64,000 nt of DNA from VAXT01 sp963774625 (GTDB lineage: Bacteria; Actinomycetota; Thermoleophilia; Gaiellales; Gaiellaceae): contig CAVZFQ010000013.1 in NCBI GenBank assembly GCA_963774625.1, positions 868,001-932,000 of the forward strand. The letters run 5' to 3'. Each line of letters starts with the position of its first letter. Position 1 is the stretch's first letter. Below are positions 39,407 to 47,793 of the stretch, piece after piece. Under the pieces are notes generated by a model. It did no database searches. It was not told the DNA's origin and was given only the letters and a program-made list of their open reading frames with translations. Both the position numbers and the translations under genes were made by a program.

Positions 39407-40213
39407 ATGGCCGACGAGCGCCGCGCCCGCTTCCTGGCTTTGCACGCAGCCGAGGAGCTGTTCGTGATGCCGAACCCGTGGGACGTCGGCTCTGCCCGGC
39501 TCCTCGAGGTGTCCGGTTTCCAGGCGCTCGCCACGACGAGCGCCGGCTTCGCCTGGTCGCTCGGCAAGCTCGACCAGCGCGTGACTCGCGACGAGCTCGT
39601 CGCTCATGTGGCGAGCCTGGCGGACGCGACCTCGGTTCCGCTCAACGTCGACAGTGAGCGTTGCTACCCGGACGACCCCGGCGGTGTGGGGGAGACGGTC
39701 GCGCTGCTCGCCGACGCCGGAGCGGCGGGGCTTTCGATCGAGGACTACGACCCCGCGACGGGAGCAATGGATGACGTCGAGGTCGCCGCGCAGCGAGTCG
39801 CCGAGGTCGCCGGAGCGGCTCACCGGCTCTCCGATCCGATGGTCGTCACGGGTCGGGCCGAGAACCACATCCGCGGCGTCGACGACCTGGACGACACGAT
39901 CGAGCGCCTGATCGCGTACCGAGACGCGGGCGCTGACGCCGTGTACGCGCCGGGCTTGTCGCAGCTCGACCAGATCGCGAGGGTCGTGGAGGCGGTCGGG
40001 GTCCCTGTGAACGCCCTCGCGCTACCCGGCGGGCCTTCGACCGCCGAACTGGCCTCCGTCGGCGTGCGCCGCGTCTCGACAGGCAGCCTCCTCGCCGGCG
40101 CCGCCTACGGGGCGCTGATCGCGGGAGCGCGCGAGCTCAGCACCGACGGCACCTCGGGGTACGCGGAGAGCGCCGTTCCGCGAGATGTGCTGAAGGACGC
40201 GTTCGATCGCTAG
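39407..40213 (+). CDS. Isocitrate lyase/PEP mutase superfamily protein
   Basis: 268 residues from ATG 39407, five bases after the UbiA fusion stop. TIM-barrel features: LFVMPNPWDVGSARLLEVSG, FQALATTSAGFAWSLGKLDQ, SVPLNVDSERCYPDDPGGVG, AGAAGLSIEDYDPATGAMDD, VVTGRAENHIRGVDDLDDTI, RLIAYRDAGADAVYAPGLSQ. It belongs to the short group related to methylisocitrate lyase and oxaloacetate-type hydrolases, but the ICL catalytic KKCGH loop is absent (ERCYP stands there), so it is not isocitrate lyase itself. Probable C-C or C-P bond lyase, substrate unknown. Confidence 0.85.
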   Translation: MADERRARFLALHAAEELFVMPNPWDVGSARLLEVSGFQALATTSAGFAWSLGKLDQRVTRDELVAHVASLADATSVPLNVDSERCYPDDPGGVGETVALLADAGAAGLSIEDYDPATGAMDDVEVAAQRVAEVAGAAHRLSDPMVVTGRAENHIRGVDDLDDTIERLIAYRDAGADAVYAPGLSQLDQIARVVEAVGVPVNALALPGGPSTAELASVGVRRVSTGSLLAGAAYGALIAGARELSTDGTSGYAESAVPRDVLKDAFDR

Positions 40214-40319
40214 CGATCCTCTCCTAGAGACCCGGCTACCGAGCGTTCTCCCGCTCCGTCCTCGGCGCGGCCTCGCCTATCTGATCGTCTTCGCCGCGGC
40301 CGCGGTCGGCACGGGTCTC

Positions 40320-41471
40320 GTGCGCACGGTGACGACGACCTATCTCCCGCTCCTGCTCGCGGACATCAGGGAAGCGCCGGCGCTGATCGGCCTGGTGATG
40401 ATGGTGAACTCCGCGGCCGGGTTCGCCATGCCCCTTCTCGTCGGGCGCTGGAGCGATCGGCGGCACACGCCGCGGCACGGGAGACGGCCGTTCATCGTCG
40501 TGGGCAGCCTGCTCGCCGCGGGCGGACTGAGCGCCGTCGCGCTCGGCCAGGGCACGACGTACCTGGTGCTCACGCTGGCCGGCACGCTCGCCTACGTGGG
40601 CGTGAACATCGTCATGACGGCCCATCGGGCCCTCGTCCATGACGGCTTCGAGCCCGCTGACTACGCACAGGGCAACGGCGCCCTGGAAGTCGCCTCGCTG
40701 CTCGGTGGTCTCGCCGGGCTCGCCCTCGGCGGCCTCCTCACGGCGCTGGCCTTGTGGGCGCCCTTCGTCCTGGCGGCCGTCGGGATGCTCCTGTTTGCGT
40801 GGCCGACCGTCTGGCGGCTGCCCGTGGCCGACCCCGGCGAATCCGAACAGCCGCAACACCGGCCGCTTCGCTTCTACGCGACCACGATGATCCGGCCCGG
40901 CGTGCGGGCGCTCCTCGCCGCGGAGATCCTCTGGGTGATCGGCTATGCCGCGCTGCCCGTCTTCTTCATCCTCTATGCCAGGCGCGTGCTCGACCTCTCA
41001 CCGGCTCTCGCGTCCCTGTGGCTCGCCGCGTTCGCGCTCGGCGCGGGGCTGGTCATGGTTGCGGCAGGCTTCGTCCGCAATCCGAGCCTGCACAAGCCGT
41101 TCCTGGGGCTGGGAGTCGGCCTCATGGGCGTGGGCTTTCTGGCCGCGGCAGCGTCCACCAATCTCGTCGCCGTCTCATTTGCGTGCGGCCTGGCGGCGGC
41201 GGGCTTCGGTCTGCTCTCGACGCTCGGGTTCTCGCTTTTCGCCGCGCTCATCCCTCGTGGCGAGGCTGGCGGTTATACGGCTCTGTACTACTCGCTCCGC
41301 GCCGTCGCCTCGGCGATCGCGGTCCCGCTGATCGGATTGACAATCGCCGTCAGTGGGAGTTATCGCTCCCTGTTCGTCGTCGGCGGCGTGGCCACCCTGG
41401 CCGCGCTCGTGCCGCTGGCCTTCGCTCCAAGCCCCGGCGCCGCAGCGGATCTGACCCAGAACCTGCGCTAA
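40320..41471 (+). CDS. Major facilitator superfamily transporter (SLC45/GPH-like), start unresolved
   Basis: At least 383 residues and eleven to twelve helices. LVGRWSDRRHTPRHGRRPFI between helices 2 and 3 resembles sucrose/SLC45-type carriers. GTG at 40320 is the only standard start, but coding similarity clearly begins earlier: the in-frame upstream bases 40254-40319 encode RPRRGLAYLIVFAAAAVGTG, the first half of helix 1. No ATG, GTG or TTG exists there; CTG at 40281 is possible. Either a non-standard start is used or a base is wrong. Substrate (sugar or drug) not determined. Confidence 0.8.
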   Translation: MRTVTTTYLPLLLADIREAPALIGLVMMVNSAAGFAMPLLVGRWSDRRHTPRHGRRPFIVVGSLLAAGGLSAVALGQGTTYLVLTLAGTLAYVGVNIVMTAHRALVHDGFEPADYAQGNGALEVASLLGGLAGLALGGLLTALALWAPFVLAAVGMLLFAWPTVWRLPVADPGESEQPQHRPLRFYATTMIRPGVRALLAAEILWVIGYAALPVFFILYARRVLDLSPALASLWLAAFALGAGLVMVAAGFVRNPSLHKPFLGLGVGLMGVGFLAAAASTNLVAVSFACGLAAAGFGLLSTLGFSLFAALIPRGEAGGYTALYYSLRAVASAIAVPLIGLTIAVSGSYRSLFVVGGVATLAALVPLAFAPSPGAAADLTQNLR

Positions 41472-41535
41472 ATCCAGTCCGGGGAAACCGTCGTATCTAG
41501 GGGCGGACAACACGCCGCCACGGAAGGAGCCCCTG

Positions 41536-42459
41536 ATGTCTCTCCGAAGCACCGCTTTGCTCGCGAGCACGCTTGCGCTCGGACTCGTATTCATCAGCGC
41601 AGCCAGCGCCGGACGAGGTGGGGGGCCTACGACGCCGACCAACCTCCGAATCACCGCGACGACAGCGACCAGCATCTCGCTGGCGTGGGATCCCTCGAGA
41701 GCCGGCTCGAGCAACTGGTGGTACTGCGTGCAACGGCCCCCCAACGGCTGTATCCGGGTCAACCCGCCGCAGACGACAATCACGCTCGGACAGCTGGCGG
41801 CAGGACAGACGCACTCGTTCGCCGTCTACGCCATCGACTCTCGCGGCCACAGGTCGGAGAACAGCAACGTCGTGAGCTACACGACGCCGCCCGACACGAC
41901 GCCGCCGAGCCCGCCGCCCAACCTCAGCCTCACGTCCGTGTTTCCGACGCGCATCTCAGTCGCCTGGACGGCGTCGATCGACAACCTGACTCAGGTCTGG
42001 TACACGCTCTTCGTCAACGGAAGCCCGTACGCCTCGAACATGATCGGGACCCGTGCTCTGACGCTCGTCCACCTCTCGCCGACGACGACATATGAGTTCA
42101 GGGTCACGGCGCGGGACGGTTACGGCAACACTGCCCAGAGCAATCTCTTGTCCGTGACGACGCCGGCGGTCACCGACACGGTTCCGCCGACAGCGCCGAC
42201 GAACCTGACCTTCTCCCCGGAGACTCAAACGCCCGAGGCGTGGCTCGACTGGACACAGTCCACCGACAACACCGATCCGCAGTCGCAGATCCTGTACGAC
42301 GTGTACCTGAACGGCGTACGGAACGACGACGGGGTGATCGGGTACGGCGAGACGGTCACGTATTGCCGGGCGCCAGGTCCGACCGAGATCGTGCTCAAGG
42401 CGGTCGACACGTCCGGAAACGTGTCGGCCCCGAGCAACGCGCTTCTCTTCGACTGCTAG
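41536..42459 (+). CDS. Secreted protein with three fibronectin type III domains
   Basis: 307 residues. Signal peptide STALLASTLALGLVFISAAS. Three FN3 repeats: TPTNLRITATTATSISLAWD (about 32-115), PPNLSLTSVFPTRISVAWTA (about 120-210) and APTNLTFSPETQTPEAWLDW (about 217-305), joined by PDTTPPSPP and TDTVPPTAP linkers. No catalytic domain, so a binding or adhesion role outside the cell is likely. Two cysteine pairs (YCVQRPPNGC; YCRAPG and the terminal C) may form disulfides. Ribosome site GGAAGGAG before ATG 41536. Confidence 0.88.
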   Translation: MSLRSTALLASTLALGLVFISAASAGRGGGPTTPTNLRITATTATSISLAWDPSRAGSSNWWYCVQRPPNGCIRVNPPQTTITLGQLAAGQTHSFAVYAIDSRGHRSENSNVVSYTTPPDTTPPSPPPNLSLTSVFPTRISVAWTASIDNLTQVWYTLFVNGSPYASNMIGTRALTLVHLSPTTTYEFRVTARDGYGNTAQSNLLSVTTPAVTDTVPPTAPTNLTFSPETQTPEAWLDWTQSTDNTDPQSQILYDVYLNGVRNDDGVIGYGETVTYCRAPGPTEIVLKAVDTSGNVSAPSNALLFDC

Positions 42460-42497
42460 TCACGAGCTGCACCAGCCTCGACTAGGTTGAGGCCGAA

Positions 42498-43121
42498 ATG
42501 CCGTTGCAGAACCGGGTCACGCCGCTCGGCGAGCTGGTCGCGGATTCTGGGCGTGGTCTCGTCTACGGGAACCGTGGCTGCCTCCACGACGAGAACGGGC
42601 GAATTCGGCGGCGGTACAACGGCAAGCGCTGGATCGCCTGCCGGCTCCAGTTCCGTGGCTGGCAGCGCGGGCCGTTGCTGCAGCCCGGACGCTTCACCGA
42701 GCTCTTCTTCCTCGACGACGCAACCGCGCTGGCCGCAGGGCATCGCCCCTGCGCGCTCTGCCGCCGGGAGGACTACAACCGCCTGGTCGCGATCTGGACC
42801 GAGCTTCACCCCGGCCAGACAGGAGCCGATGCGATCGACGCACAGCTCCATGCCGAGCGCGTCGCACCGGAGACACGAGCGCAACGGCACCACGAATCCC
42901 GACTCGATGAGCTCCCGGACGGCTCGTTCGTCCTTCGGGAAGGCGCACCCTGGCTGGTGCTCGGCCGGGGCCTGCTGCGTTGGACGGCAGCCGGCTACGT
43001 CGAGCGCAGGCGGCGGTCCGCGGACCAGCAGATGCAGCTGATCACGCCACCGTCACTGGTCGAGGTCCTGCGCTCCGGCTGGCAGCCGCTCGTGCCGCTA
43101 CTGCATGCGTCGGCCGGCTAG
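42498..43121 (+). CDS. Hypothetical protein with Ada-like cysteine motif
   Basis: 207 residues. Notable: GRGLVYGNRGCLHDENGRIR, RRYNGKRWIACRLQFRGWQR, ELFFLDDATALAAGHRPCAL and CRREDYNRLVAIWTEL. The AGHRPCALCRR stretch resembles the zinc site of the Ada DNA-repair N-terminal domain (GFRPCxRC), and two further cysteines precede it (GNRGC, WIAC), giving a possible four-cysteine metal site. Cytoplasmic, no membrane segment. Function unknown; nucleic-acid or alkylation-related binding is a guess. Its stop interlocks with the CoA-transferase gene (CTAG 43118-43121). Confidence 0.65.
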   Translation: MPLQNRVTPLGELVADSGRGLVYGNRGCLHDENGRIRRRYNGKRWIACRLQFRGWQRGPLLQPGRFTELFFLDDATALAAGHRPCALCRREDYNRLVAIWTELHPGQTGADAIDAQLHAERVAPETRAQRHHESRLDELPDGSFVLREGAPWLVLGRGLLRWTAAGYVERRRRSADQQMQLITPPSLVEVLRSGWQPLVPLLHASAG

Positions 43122-43954
43122 CCCCGCTGAGGTAGGGCGCCGAGCGGGAGGTCGTGCTCGCGCGCCCAGGCCTCCCAGTCCTCGGCGGTTCGGGCCCGGA
43201 ACGCATCTGCGAGCGCCTCGTGCGTGAGCTCCTCGAGGCCGAGCTCCTCGGTCAGCCTCAGCCGAAAGTGCGGCTCCAGCGCGGCGACGGCTACCCAACC
43301 CTCCTGCGCGGGGTAGAGACCGTACGCAGGGTTCCCTCCGCCCAGGGAGCCGCCGAGTGCGGTTGCGCCGTGGCGGAGCGGCGCCGCGAACGCGGATGCG
43401 GCATCAGCCAGAGCGACCTCGGCATACCCGGCCTCGCCGCCGCGCTCGCGGGCGAGCAGTAGGGCGACCGCCGCCGTCGCGGCCAACTCGGCGCCGCCGA
43501 GGTCGGCGAGGAGCGTTCGCGGCAGGTCAGGCGGCACAACGAGCCCGTGCTCCGCCGCGTAGGTGAGGTCGTGGCCGGGGAGCTCCTGGTCGGGGCCTGG
43601 GTGCCCGACGATCGCGACCTGGCAGAGGCGGTTGAAGCGCAGGTGCAAGCCGTCCCAGGCGAGACCGAGCCTCGCGAGCGCGCCCGGGCGACTCGACGTC
43701 AGCAGGAGATCGGCCGGCTCGAGGAGCTCGTCGAGGCGCGCACGGTCCGCCGCCTGCTTCAGGTCGAGCGTCACGACCTGTTGCCCTGCGCGGAGCTCGT
43801 CGTACCAGGCCGGGTGCGCGGCGGCGAGCGGGTCGCCCGCCGGCGGCTCGACCTTGGTCACCGAGGCGCCGAGCGCCACGAGTCGCGCAGCCGTGGTCGG
43901 CCCGGGCACGTTGACGGCGAGCGAGACGGCGCTGACGTTCTCGAGGGGCCGCAT
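43118..43954 (-). CDS. CoA-transferase family III (CaiB/BaiF-type) protein
   Basis: 278 residues from ATG 43954, shorter than usual (about 360-400). RPLENVSAVSLAVNVPGPTT, ARLVALGASVTKVEPPAGDP, VTLDLKQAADRARLDELLEP, ADLLLTSSRPGALARLGLAW, then HPGPDQELPGHDLTYAAEHG with the catalytic-type Asp in GHDxxY. The C-terminal part is reduced. This family transfers CoA between acids or racemises alpha-methylacyl-CoA. Last gene of the cupin-SDR-CoA transferase operon; its ATG shares one base with the SDR stop (TGATG). Confidence 0.85.
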   Translation of the reverse strand: MRPLENVSAVSLAVNVPGPTTAARLVALGASVTKVEPPAGDPLAAAHPAWYDELRAGQQVVTLDLKQAADRARLDELLEPADLLLTSSRPGALARLGLAWDGLHLRFNRLCQVAIVGHPGPDQELPGHDLTYAAEHGLVVPPDLPRTLLADLGGAELAATAAVALLLARERGGEAGYAEVALADAASAFAAPLRHGATALGGSLGGGNPAYGLYPAQEGWVAVAALEPHFRLRLTEELGLEELTHEALADAFRARTAEDWEAWAREHDLPLGALPQRG

Positions 43955-44661
43955 CAGCGCGGAGGCATCCGCAACGCGCCGTCGAGCCGGACGACCTCCC
44001 CGTTCAGGTAGGGGTTCTCGACGATGTGCTTGACGAGCGCTGCGAACTCGTCGGGGCGCGCGAGCCTGGCCGGGAACGGGATCTGCCCCTCCAGCGCCTG
44101 CCTCAGGTCCTCGGGCAGCTGCGCCAGCATCGGCGTGTCGGCCGGCCCCGGCGCGATCGTCATCACCCGGATCCCGTGGCGCGCCAGCTCGCGAGCGATC
44201 GGCAGGGTCATCGAGACGACGCCGCCCTTCGACGCCGAGTAGGCGGCCTGCCCGATCTGTCCCTCGTAGGCGGCATTCGAGGCGGTGTTGACGATGACGC
44301 CGCGCTCGCCGTTCTCGTCGGGCTCGTTCCGGGCGATCTTCGTCGCGGCGAGCCGGATGACGTTGAACGTTCCCGTCAGGTTGACCTCGACCACCGCTCG
44401 GAAGAGGTCGAGCGGGAACGGCCCGTCCTCGTCCTTTCCGACCACGCGCGCCGACGCGCCGATGCCGGCGCAGTTCACGGCGCCGTGGAGCTCGTCGAGG
44501 GAGTCGACGAGGCCCTGGACGCTGTCCTCGTCCGTCACGTCGGTCTCCGGCAGGTCCGCCACGACTGCGTGGCCGCCCGACTCCTCGAGCAGGCGCACCG
44601 TGGCGGCGCCGAGGCCGGAGGCGCCACCGGTGACGACGAAGGTCTTGCCTGAGATTTCCAC
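43954..44661 (-). CDS. Short-chain dehydrogenase, HSD10-like (3-hydroxyacyl-CoA dehydrogenase type)
   Basis: 235 residues from GTG 44661. KTFVVTGGASGLGAATVRLL (NAD(P) loop TGxxxGxG), LHGAVNCAGIGASARVVGKD (NAG motif as NCAGI), IVNTASNAAYEGQIGQAAYS (catalytic Ser), AYSASKGGVVSMTLPIAREL (YxxxK), GIRVMTIAPGPADTPMLAQL. The sequence AAYEGQIGQAAYSASKGG is typical of 17-beta-HSD type 10-like 3-hydroxyacyl-CoA dehydrogenases. With the adjacent CoA transferase this suggests acyl-CoA metabolism. Starts inside the cupin stop (TAGTG). Confidence 0.9.
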   Translation of the reverse strand: MEISGKTFVVTGGASGLGAATVRLLEESGGHAVVADLPETDVTDEDSVQGLVDSLDELHGAVNCAGIGASARVVGKDEDGPFPLDLFRAVVEVNLTGTFNVIRLAATKIARNEPDENGERGVIVNTASNAAYEGQIGQAAYSASKGGVVSMTLPIARELARHGIRVMTIAPGPADTPMLAQLPEDLRQALEGQIPFPARLARPDEFAALVKHIVENPYLNGEVVRLDGALRMPPR

Positions 44662-45050
44662 TACTTGCCGAAGGCGGCTCGGCGCTCCACATCGGCGGGA
44701 TCGACCATGTGGCCGTCACGCTGGACGTAGCCGTCCTTGCCGCCGACCACGACGAGGACGAGGTCCTCGCTCTCGCTCGCGTTGGAGACCTTCCGCGGGG
44801 TCGTCGACTCGACGTGGAGGAGCCCGCCGGGGCCCAGCTCGCGGGTCTCGCCCTCCACCTCGACGCGTGCCCTGCCGCTGTGCACGATGTACAGCTCGTC
44901 CTGCGTGTCGTGGTAGTGGTGGAAGCCCTCGTAGCCAGGCGGGTACACGACCGCATTGGCGCCGAAAGCCGTGATGCCGAGCGGCACGCGGATCTTGCGG
45001 AAGCCGTACCCCTCGCCGAGCTCGTCGATCGATCCGAACGCGTAACCCAT
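44661..45050 (-). CDS. Cupin domain protein
   Basis: 129 residues from ATG 45050, with GAGGAGAGC just upstream as ribosome site. Single conserved cupin barrel: YEGFHHYHDTQDELYIVHSG (motif 1 with HxH and Glu), RELGPGGLLHVESTTPRKVS (motif 2 with His), EDLVLVVVGGKDGYVQRDGH. Metal-binding residues are present, so it may be a small dioxygenase/isomerase or a sensor. First gene of the operon with the SDR and CoA transferase. Confidence 0.88.
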   Translation of the reverse strand: MGYAFGSIDELGEGYGFRKIRVPLGITAFGANAVVYPPGYEGFHHYHDTQDELYIVHSGRARVEVEGETRELGPGGLLHVESTTPRKVSNASESEDLVLVVVGGKDGYVQRDGHMVDPADVERRAAFGK

Positions 45051-45097
45051 GCTCTCCTCCTCGTCGAGTCGCGCGGATGGTCTCACGCCACGCCGAC

Positions 45098-45111
45098 TAG
45101 GTCCTAGGACC
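45098..45111. promoter_or_regulatory. Palindrome GGTCCTAGGACC with TAGGTCCTA core
   Basis: Perfect 12-base palindrome at 45100-45111 between the cupin operon (start 45050) and the divergent PD40 gene (start 45196). Its left part TAGGTCCTA is the same core repeated at 14319 and 14341. Possible shared regulator site. Confidence 0.4.
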
Positions 45112-45195
45112 AATGTCCAATTGCGACCTGGACCGGACCGCGGCGACCCTCCACAGCTTCAAGGGCGAAACCACAAATCAATTCGGAGGTAGGAA

Positions 45196-46218
45196 ATGAT
45201 CATGACACGACGCATCTGGGTCCTCGCGACCCTGGCCGCGCTCGTCGCGACCGTCACGGTCGCCGCCGCCTGGTCTGCGGGCACGAACGGGATCGCTTCC
45301 GGGAAGCTGGTCTTCTCCGGCGTCGACCCGAGCGACGGCACGTCCGACATCTACGTGCTGAACGCCAACAATGGCTCTCAGGTCAACATCACTCATGACC
45401 AGCAGGTCCGAAAGGACCTGAGCCCATCCTGGTCCCCTGATGGAACGAAGATCGTCTTCGAGCGGTTTTTCGGGAACGGGAGCTCGAACATCATGCTCGC
45501 CAACCCCGACGGAAGTGGGCTCGCGACGCTCGTGGGGTCGGGACCGATCGACACGTCCAGCCCGCGCAACGTCGATCCCAGCTTCTCGCCGGACGGCTCC
45601 CAGGTCGTGTTCGCGAGCGACGTCGACGGGAACTTCGACCTCTATGCCGTCGACACCAACGTCAATTCCGCCGGGCCACGCATTCCAGCGCTCATTCGCC
45701 TCACGAAGACGGAGGCACCGGTACGGAACTTCGATCCGTCCTGGTCGCCGGACGGAAAGACGATCGTCTTCTCGCGCAGCGGCGTCCAGAAGTCCTCACG
45801 CTCGGCCGCGGGTCTCTACCTGCTCAAGCCAGAGAGCCGTGAGGTGGTGGCCCAGCTGACGTCGACGACCAGGGGCCTCGGCGACCGCGGCGCGGTCTTC
45901 TCGCCGGACGGCACGAGGGTCGCCTTCTTCAGCGACCGGGCAGGCAACAACGACATCTACGTCCGGAATCTGTCCGCCCGCTACGTGGAGCAGATCACGA
46001 CGAGCCTGTACAGCGACACGGATCCCACCTGGGGCCCGGACAGCCAGGCGCTCACCTTCGTGAGCACCCGGAGCGGGGCGACCGAGTTCTGGGTTCTCAA
46101 CCTGATCGGGATGACACCCGGCCCGACCCGGCCCGTGCAGCTCACCTTCGACAAGCAGCAGAAGAGCCATCCAAGCTGGGCACCGCTCGGGATCAGCACC
46201 GTTCCTGCGACGACGTAG
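45196..46218 (+). CDS. Secreted PD40/TolB-like beta-propeller protein
   Basis: 340 residues from ATG 45196 (ribosome site CGGAGGTAGG). Signal peptide RRIWVLATLAALVATVTVAA. Then repeats of the PD40 type: DLSPSWSPDGTKIVFERFFG, VDPSFSPDGSQVVFASDVDG, NFDPSWSPDGKTIVFSRSG, RGAVFSPDGTRVAFFSDRAG and TDPTWGPDSQALTFVSTRSG, forming a six-bladed propeller. TolB itself is a periplasmic protein of diderms; in this organism the propeller alone is more likely an extracellular binding protein. Followed by a hairpin at 46249-46283. Confidence 0.88.
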   Translation: MIMTRRIWVLATLAALVATVTVAAAWSAGTNGIASGKLVFSGVDPSDGTSDIYVLNANNGSQVNITHDQQVRKDLSPSWSPDGTKIVFERFFGNGSSNIMLANPDGSGLATLVGSGPIDTSSPRNVDPSFSPDGSQVVFASDVDGNFDLYAVDTNVNSAGPRIPALIRLTKTEAPVRNFDPSWSPDGKTIVFSRSGVQKSSRSAAGLYLLKPESREVVAQLTSTTRGLGDRGAVFSPDGTRVAFFSDRAGNNDIYVRNLSARYVEQITTSLYSDTDPTWGPDSQALTFVSTRSGATEFWVLNLIGMTPGPTRPVQLTFDKQQKSHPSWAPLGISTVPATT

Positions 46219-46248
46219 GACCGGGTACCGCACAAGCTTCTCCTCAAT

Positions 46249-46283
46249 CCAGGCCGCGCTCATTTCGCCCGAGCGCGGCCTGG
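46249..46283 (+). terminator. Hairpin after the PD40 gene
   Basis: Perfect 13-base stem (CCAGGCCGCGCTC at 46249-46261 with 46271-46283), loop ATTTCGCCC. No T-run follows; terminator function is probable but not certain. Confidence 0.6.
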
Positions 46284-46372
46284 GTGCCTGATGCCGCGAA
46301 CGCCCGATCGCTGGGGACCTCAGGCGCAGGTTGCACGTGACGGGCGCGGCTCCGGCTGCCAAACTAGGCGTC

Positions 46373-47755
46373 GTGACCGACGTCGCCGACGCGATCCAGA
46401 TCGACGAGGCTGCATTTCGCGGTTCCGTCGTCCGCCCGGGGGAGCCGGAGTACGACGTGCATCGCAAGATCTGGAACGGCTCGTTCGACAGGCACCCGGC
46501 GCTGATCGTTCGGTGCGCGGGCGTCTCGGACGTGATCGCCGCGGTCAAGTTCGGGCGCGCGAGCGGCCTGCCGGTTGCGGTGCGGAGCGGCGGGCACTCG
46601 TTCCCCGGCCTGTCGGTCGCGGACGACGCCTTGATGATCGACCTCTCGCCGATGAAGGGCGTGCGCGTCGACCCGGACAAGCAGACGGCGCGCGTGCAGG
46701 CGGGCGTCCTGCTCGGCGAGCTCGACCGGGAGACGCAGGCGTTCGGGCTCGCGGTGCCGTCCGGCATCGTCACCCACACCGGCGTGGCCGGGCTCACGCT
46801 CGGTGGCGGGATCGGCTGGATCATGCGCAAGCACGGACTGTCGGTCGACCAGCTCGTGTCGGTCGATCTCGTGACGGCCGAGGGAGAGTTCGTCAAGGCG
46901 AGCGCGGACGAGAACGAGGATCTCTTCTGGGGCGTGCGCGGCGGCGGCGGCAACTTCGGGATCGTCACGGAGTTCGAGTTCAATTGCGTGCCGCTGGGCA
47001 CGCAGGTGCTGGCGGGGCCGATCTTCTGGCCGATGGAGCAGTCGGGGGACGTCCTGCGCTTCTATCGCGACTGGGTCGCGGAGGCGCCGGACGAGTTGAT
47101 GACGCTGGTCGTCCACCGCAAGGCACCGCCGCTGCCGATCGTCCCGGAGGAGCTGCACGGAAAGCCGGTCGTGATGGTCGTCTGCTGCTGGGCCGGCGAC
47201 ATCGAGGAGGGGGAGAAGTTCATCCGTCCGCTGAGAGAGTTCGGCTCGCCGGTCGCGGACGTCTGCGCGCCGAAGCCGTACCTGACGCACCAGGCGATGC
47301 TCGACCCGAGCTTCGTGCCGGGCCGTTGGTACTACTTCAAGAGCTGTGACATCGCGGAGCTGAGCGACGAGATCATCGACATCACGATGGAGCGGTCGCT
47401 GCAGATCAAGTCGCCGATGACGTCGTTCCCGATCTGGCAGGGGGGCGGAGCCGTCTCGCGGGTGGGCGACGACGAGACCGCGTTCAACGGCCGTAAAGCC
47501 GCCTTCACGTACAACATCGGCGCTTCCACGGAGACGAGCGAGGGCTTCGAAGAGGAGCGTGAGTGGGTGCGGAGCTTCTGGTCCGCTCTGGAGCCGTGGC
47601 ACCAGGGCGTGTACGTGAACTTCCTGGGCGACGAGGGGGCGGAGCGGGTTCGCCAGTCCTACGGGCCGGAGAAGTACGACCGGCTGCAGGCGCTGAAGCA
47701 GAAGTACGACCCGGACAACTTCTTCCGGATCAACCAGAACATCCCGCCGAGCTAG
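46373..47755 (+). CDS. FAD-linked oxidase, berberine bridge enzyme type
   Basis: 460 residues from GTG 46373 (TDVADAIQIDEAAFRGSVVR); a TTG 42 bases upstream is less likely. FAD-binding type 4 domain: ALIVRCAGVSDVIAAVKFGR, LPVAVRSGGHSFPGLSVADD (His for covalent FAD), VTHTGVAGLTLGGGIGWIMR, WGVRGGGGNFGIVTEFEFN. The C-terminal BBE motif is present (YGPEKYDRLQALKQKYDPDN, then FFRINQNIPP). Such enzymes oxidise sugars, alkaloids or aromatic alcohols and release H2O2. No signal peptide. Upstream PD40 gene is not obviously related. Confidence 0.92.
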   Translation: MTDVADAIQIDEAAFRGSVVRPGEPEYDVHRKIWNGSFDRHPALIVRCAGVSDVIAAVKFGRASGLPVAVRSGGHSFPGLSVADDALMIDLSPMKGVRVDPDKQTARVQAGVLLGELDRETQAFGLAVPSGIVTHTGVAGLTLGGGIGWIMRKHGLSVDQLVSVDLVTAEGEFVKASADENEDLFWGVRGGGGNFGIVTEFEFNCVPLGTQVLAGPIFWPMEQSGDVLRFYRDWVAEAPDELMTLVVHRKAPPLPIVPEELHGKPVVMVVCCWAGDIEEGEKFIRPLREFGSPVADVCAPKPYLTHQAMLDPSFVPGRWYYFKSCDIAELSDEIIDITMERSLQIKSPMTSFPIWQGGGAVSRVGDDETAFNGRKAAFTYNIGASTETSEGFEEEREWVRSFWSALEPWHQGVYVNFLGDEGAERVRQSYGPEKYDRLQALKQKYDPDNFFRINQNIPPS

Positions 47756-47793
47756 GCCAAAACCGATCGCGTTCGGCGTTCGTATTCACGGAC

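Noticed and set aside
37675..39567. 630-codon open frame on the minus strand opposite the split-barrel and UbiA genes
   Set aside because: Arg/Glu/Gln-rich translation without any family pattern; it is the mirror frame of GC-rich coding sequence. The plus-strand genes have clear motifs.
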